Positions 61,670 to 64,000 of a DNA stretch of 64,000 nucleotides are shown piece after piece. This DNA comes from Pleurodeles waltl. Its lineage: Eukaryota > Chordata > Amphibia > Caudata > Salamandridae. The stretch covers positions 1,315,221,324 to 1,315,285,323 of the forward strand of contig NC_090444.1 in the NCBI RefSeq assembly GCF_031143425.1, read 5' to 3'. Both the position numbers and the translations under genes were made by a program. Numbering within the stretch: the first letter of the stretch is position 1; each line of letters opens with the position of its first letter. Below the pieces are notes generated by a model that searched no databases, was not told the DNA's origin, and saw only the letters and a program-made list of their open reading frames with translations.

Positions 61670-62290
61670 TACCCCATGCTCACTATAATCTTTCCTCTTG
61701 ACCAGTACAAATGCATCATATATACTGATGGTTCAGCTCAACCTGCTATAGGCACCAGACGCCAATACTCTGCGGATTGCACAGCTGTTTATCGAGTAAT
61801 GAAGGCTGAAGAGTTCCACCCTCAAAGATTTTTCACACAGAACCTAGGGGATTGCACTGCACAACTAGCTGAACTCAAAGCTTTGATTCTACCACTGGAA
61901 CATACAGATCCTGAATAATTCCCCAATCTTATATTGTGTGATTCGTATTACTGTGTCCAGTATTTTATGGAAAATCTGCAATACTGGCACCTAGATGGAT
62001 TCAGAGACTCTAAAAGAAATATTATCAAGCATAACGTGCTTTGGGGAAAGGTGGCAGAACTTAAAGACAGTTTGACACTGGCTTATGTAATATATACACT
62101 GAGTCAACAATGTGTTGGAATAGATGTTGTGAGGAGGTCATTGGCTGATGAAGCATCCAAATCTGCAGTTATTACTGCTACTGTATCTGTGATTACTTGT
62201 TCCCACACGAGGGTGGATGAAGAAATATTGCTTCAGGTAATGGCACCCCTTTACCAAAAGCAAATACAGCAAAATATTCCTACCACATAG
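61670..62290 (+). pseudogene. Endogenous retrovirus RNase H and connection
   Basis: RNase H catalytic residues are visible in IYTDGSAQ (61718-61741), AELKALI (about 61870) and LCDSYYCVQ (about 61935). One TAA at 61916 separates two long open stretches in the same frame. A connection region follows up to 62288. Confidence 0.78.
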
Positions 62291-62830
62291 GTGCCCAAAA
62301 TATTCCGTATGTAACCATTCCAGGGGTGGGTGATCAATTGATCCCATACCAAGACATATACTACAATTAGGGGGTAGCATCTGCCCATGCTGGTGGGGTG
62401 GCTACAGTTTCTTTGCCACAAACCCGCTATTGATGGCATGGTCTGTACAAACAGACAAAAAAGCATGTCCTAATCTGTGACATTTACCAACAAATTAAAA
62501 ACCCCACCATTAAAGGCCCACCGCAGATGCCCCTCCCTAGTATCAAACAAACCACCTCAGTGTGTATACCTAGACCACTGCGGTCCCCTAAATTTGAATG
62601 GTGCATTTAAATACATCCTATTTGCTGTAGATTCTAACTCCAGCTTTCTCTGTGTGTTGCCTCAGCGATCGGCTGACGTGTGCATTATTATTAAAGATTT
62701 GTAAATCTTTATCAGAACATATGCAGCAGCTGCATTCCATTTGGACCAGGGCCCCGCTTCTTCCTCTAAAGCATACAGGGATACCACAGGAACCCTGCAT
62801 GTGGCTATGCATTTGTCACGACTCACCCGA
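62291..62830 (+). pseudogene. Endogenous retrovirus integrase fragment
   Basis: Remnants of the N-terminal zinc-binding region near 62400, then the catalytic core: YLDHCGPLNLNGAFKYI (first Asp, about 62558-62614) and, in a shifted frame, HLDQGP (second Asp, about 62738). Homology fades near 62815, so the catalytic Glu and the C-terminal domain are missing. Confidence 0.75.
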
Positions 62831-63300
62831 AACCATCACCTGAAATCACTGGTTTATATGGTAAATAACAGAGTGCATGGGAAATGCTGTAGACAATAAA
62901 GAGACAAAGAAACCCTGTATGTTAATCAGATGCAAAGGGCAAACATGCAGGTAACAAGAAAATGAGAGCTTTAGTAAAGTGAATGTAATGTTCAGTGAAC
63001 ATGGTTGAATGTTCCTCTTAGTCTGCTTTTGTCAACATCAGGGCAGTGCGCGCTCTACGGGCGACTAGAATGCAAAAACCTAACAATTTCAAACTAACAT
63101 AATTTATGGATTGTGCTGATATGATGTTGTTTAACCTTTTGCATTGCAGAGTTCAATCCTGAAGACTTATGTTCAGCGTGCATATAAATACTGTTCACAT
63201 GCAATGTACTGCTGCAGGCTTTCAGACTGTCAAGGTATGGTCCCCTTCCAGGGCCTTCTAGAAGCTTTCCCTGCAGCATGCCTGGGTTTGGTTGGTGGGC
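62831..63300. other. No gene recognised
   Basis: Spacer between the retroviral fragment and a promoter-like stretch. Nothing assignable. Confidence 0.4.
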
Positions 63301-63313
63301 TGGGCTAAGACTC

Positions 63314-63320
63314 TATAAAA
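63314..63320 (+). promoter_or_regulatory. TATA-box promoter candidate
   Basis: TATAAAA in a GC-balanced context (CTCTATAAAAGGGAGCC), followed about 30 bp on by CTCACTATTCAGAGG, a plausible start region, and then by the 91-bp tandem array. It could be an LTR or LINE promoter whose body lies beyond the window. Confidence 0.45.
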
Positions 63321-63600
63321 GGGAGCCAGCCCAGCTCCACGTGCTCACTATTCAGAGGTCCCGGTGCAGAGCAGCAGCAACTTCCTGAGCTCCTGTTCCG
63401 GAGGCCTACTTTGATCTTCCAGGCCTTTGCCCTTCATTTACATTGGTGATCCTTGATCAGGGCGGTAAGACGGAGGTCAGGGTGGGCCCCCGATCAAGTT
63501 TTCGAAGGCATCCGAGTTCTTGGGCCTAATTTTTATGTTGAGAGATTTTAACTTGTGTGTGTGAATGTGCTCTGGGTTTTTCTGGCATTTACATGTTAAT

Positions 63601-64000
63601 ATTCGAATCAGCAAGACGCGCGATTCGTTCCTCGTGCTTTAACCCTTGATATTCATTGTGCGCTAACATTTCTTGGCAGTTATGTGGTGGCATTCGAATC
63701 GGCAAGACGCGCGATTCGTTCCTCGTGGTTTAACCCTTGATATTCATTGTGCACAGCATTTCTTACCAGTTACATGGTGGCATTCGAATTGGCAAGACGT
63801 GCGATTCATTCCTCGTGCTTTAACACTTGATATTCATTGTGCGCTACCATTTCTTGGCAGTTACATGGTGGCATTCGAATCGGCAAGACGCGCGATTCGT
63901 TCCTCGTGCTTTAACCCTTGATATTCATTGTGCGCTACCATTTCCTGGCAGTTACATGGTGGCATTCGAATCGGCAAGACGCGCGATTCATTTCTTGTGT
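63601..64000 (+). repeat. 91-bp tandem repeat, runs off the window
   Basis: ATTCGAAT starts at 63601, 63692, 63782, 63873 and 63964, spacings 91, 90, 91 and 91 bp. Each unit carries GAATCG-N10-CGATTC, a short inverted repeat, then CGTGCTTTAACCCTTGATA. Copies are over 90 percent alike. An 82-codon frame through it is periodic and not supported. Confidence 0.94.

Noticed and set aside
63601..64000. CRISPR-like array
   Set aside because: Repeats are contiguous, full-length 91-bp units without unique spacers, in a clearly eukaryotic context.

Overview
The window looks like intergenic or intronic DNA from a large, repeat-packed vertebrate genome, most likely a salamander or newt. That is an inference from its content: a Ty3/gypsy element, PIF/Harbinger elements with many foldback relatives, a DIRS element, two kinds of LINE, a retroviral pol, very long solo LTRs and several minisatellites, with no convincing host gene in 64 kb. 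The abundance of Harbinger-type elements fits what is known of newts such as Pleurodeles, but species cannot be fixed from the sequence alone. Coding regions with introns, TSDs and TIRs all show it is eukaryotic.

Layout. 1-1278 is a G-rich minisatellite with a ~720-bp higher-order period. 6207-12237 is a nearly intact gypsy element on the minus strand: 265-bp LTRs differing at two positions, perfect TSD CCTAT, one nonsense codon in pol, and a foldback transposon (6568-7198) sitting in the last codons of pol. 13.0-15.1 kb holds degenerate short repeats and a small TIR element. 18031-18658 is a second foldback element. 19365-27782 is an 8.4-kb Harbinger-type transposon with three genes: a Myb/SANT-like protein on plus, a HARBI1-like DDE nuclease on minus, and a second, paralogous Myb/SANT-like protein with a long Ser/Thr/Pro/His-rich tail on plus. 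Each of the three carries at least one lesion.

28.8-30.5 kb is a DIRS-type reverse transcriptase/RNase H/recombinase fragment. 32768-35312 is a 2.5-kb solo LTR with TSD AAGGT. 35631-35698 is a 68-bp MITE with TSD TTA. 36551-37125 is a third foldback element, inverted. 41.9-44.0 kb holds a polypurine tract followed by a ~140-bp tandem array. 46597-52190 is an L2/CR1-like LINE on minus, split by a 1.9-kb solo LTR (47282-49187, TSD CTGAC) and carrying a small MITE. 53649-54413 is a Harbinger-type non-autonomous element. 55.1-56.5 kb is a second LINE family on minus. 58.6-62.8 kb is a decayed retroviral pol on plus, cut at the RT active site by a 5'-truncated copy of that second LINE family (59442-60911, 12-bp TSD). 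63.3-64.0 kb has a TATA-box promoter-like stretch followed by a 91-bp tandem repeat running off the window.

How the parts fit. The Harbinger element would supply the nuclease and the DNA-binding partners in trans. The shared termini (GGCCCTCATT...), 3-bp target duplications and dense CCGCC/GGCGG words suggest that the compact foldback elements at 6.6, 18.0, 36.6 and 53.6 kb are its non-autonomous dependants. The most unusual signal is that three of these foldback elements are chains of about a dozen consecutive hairpins whose two arms have changed together between copies.
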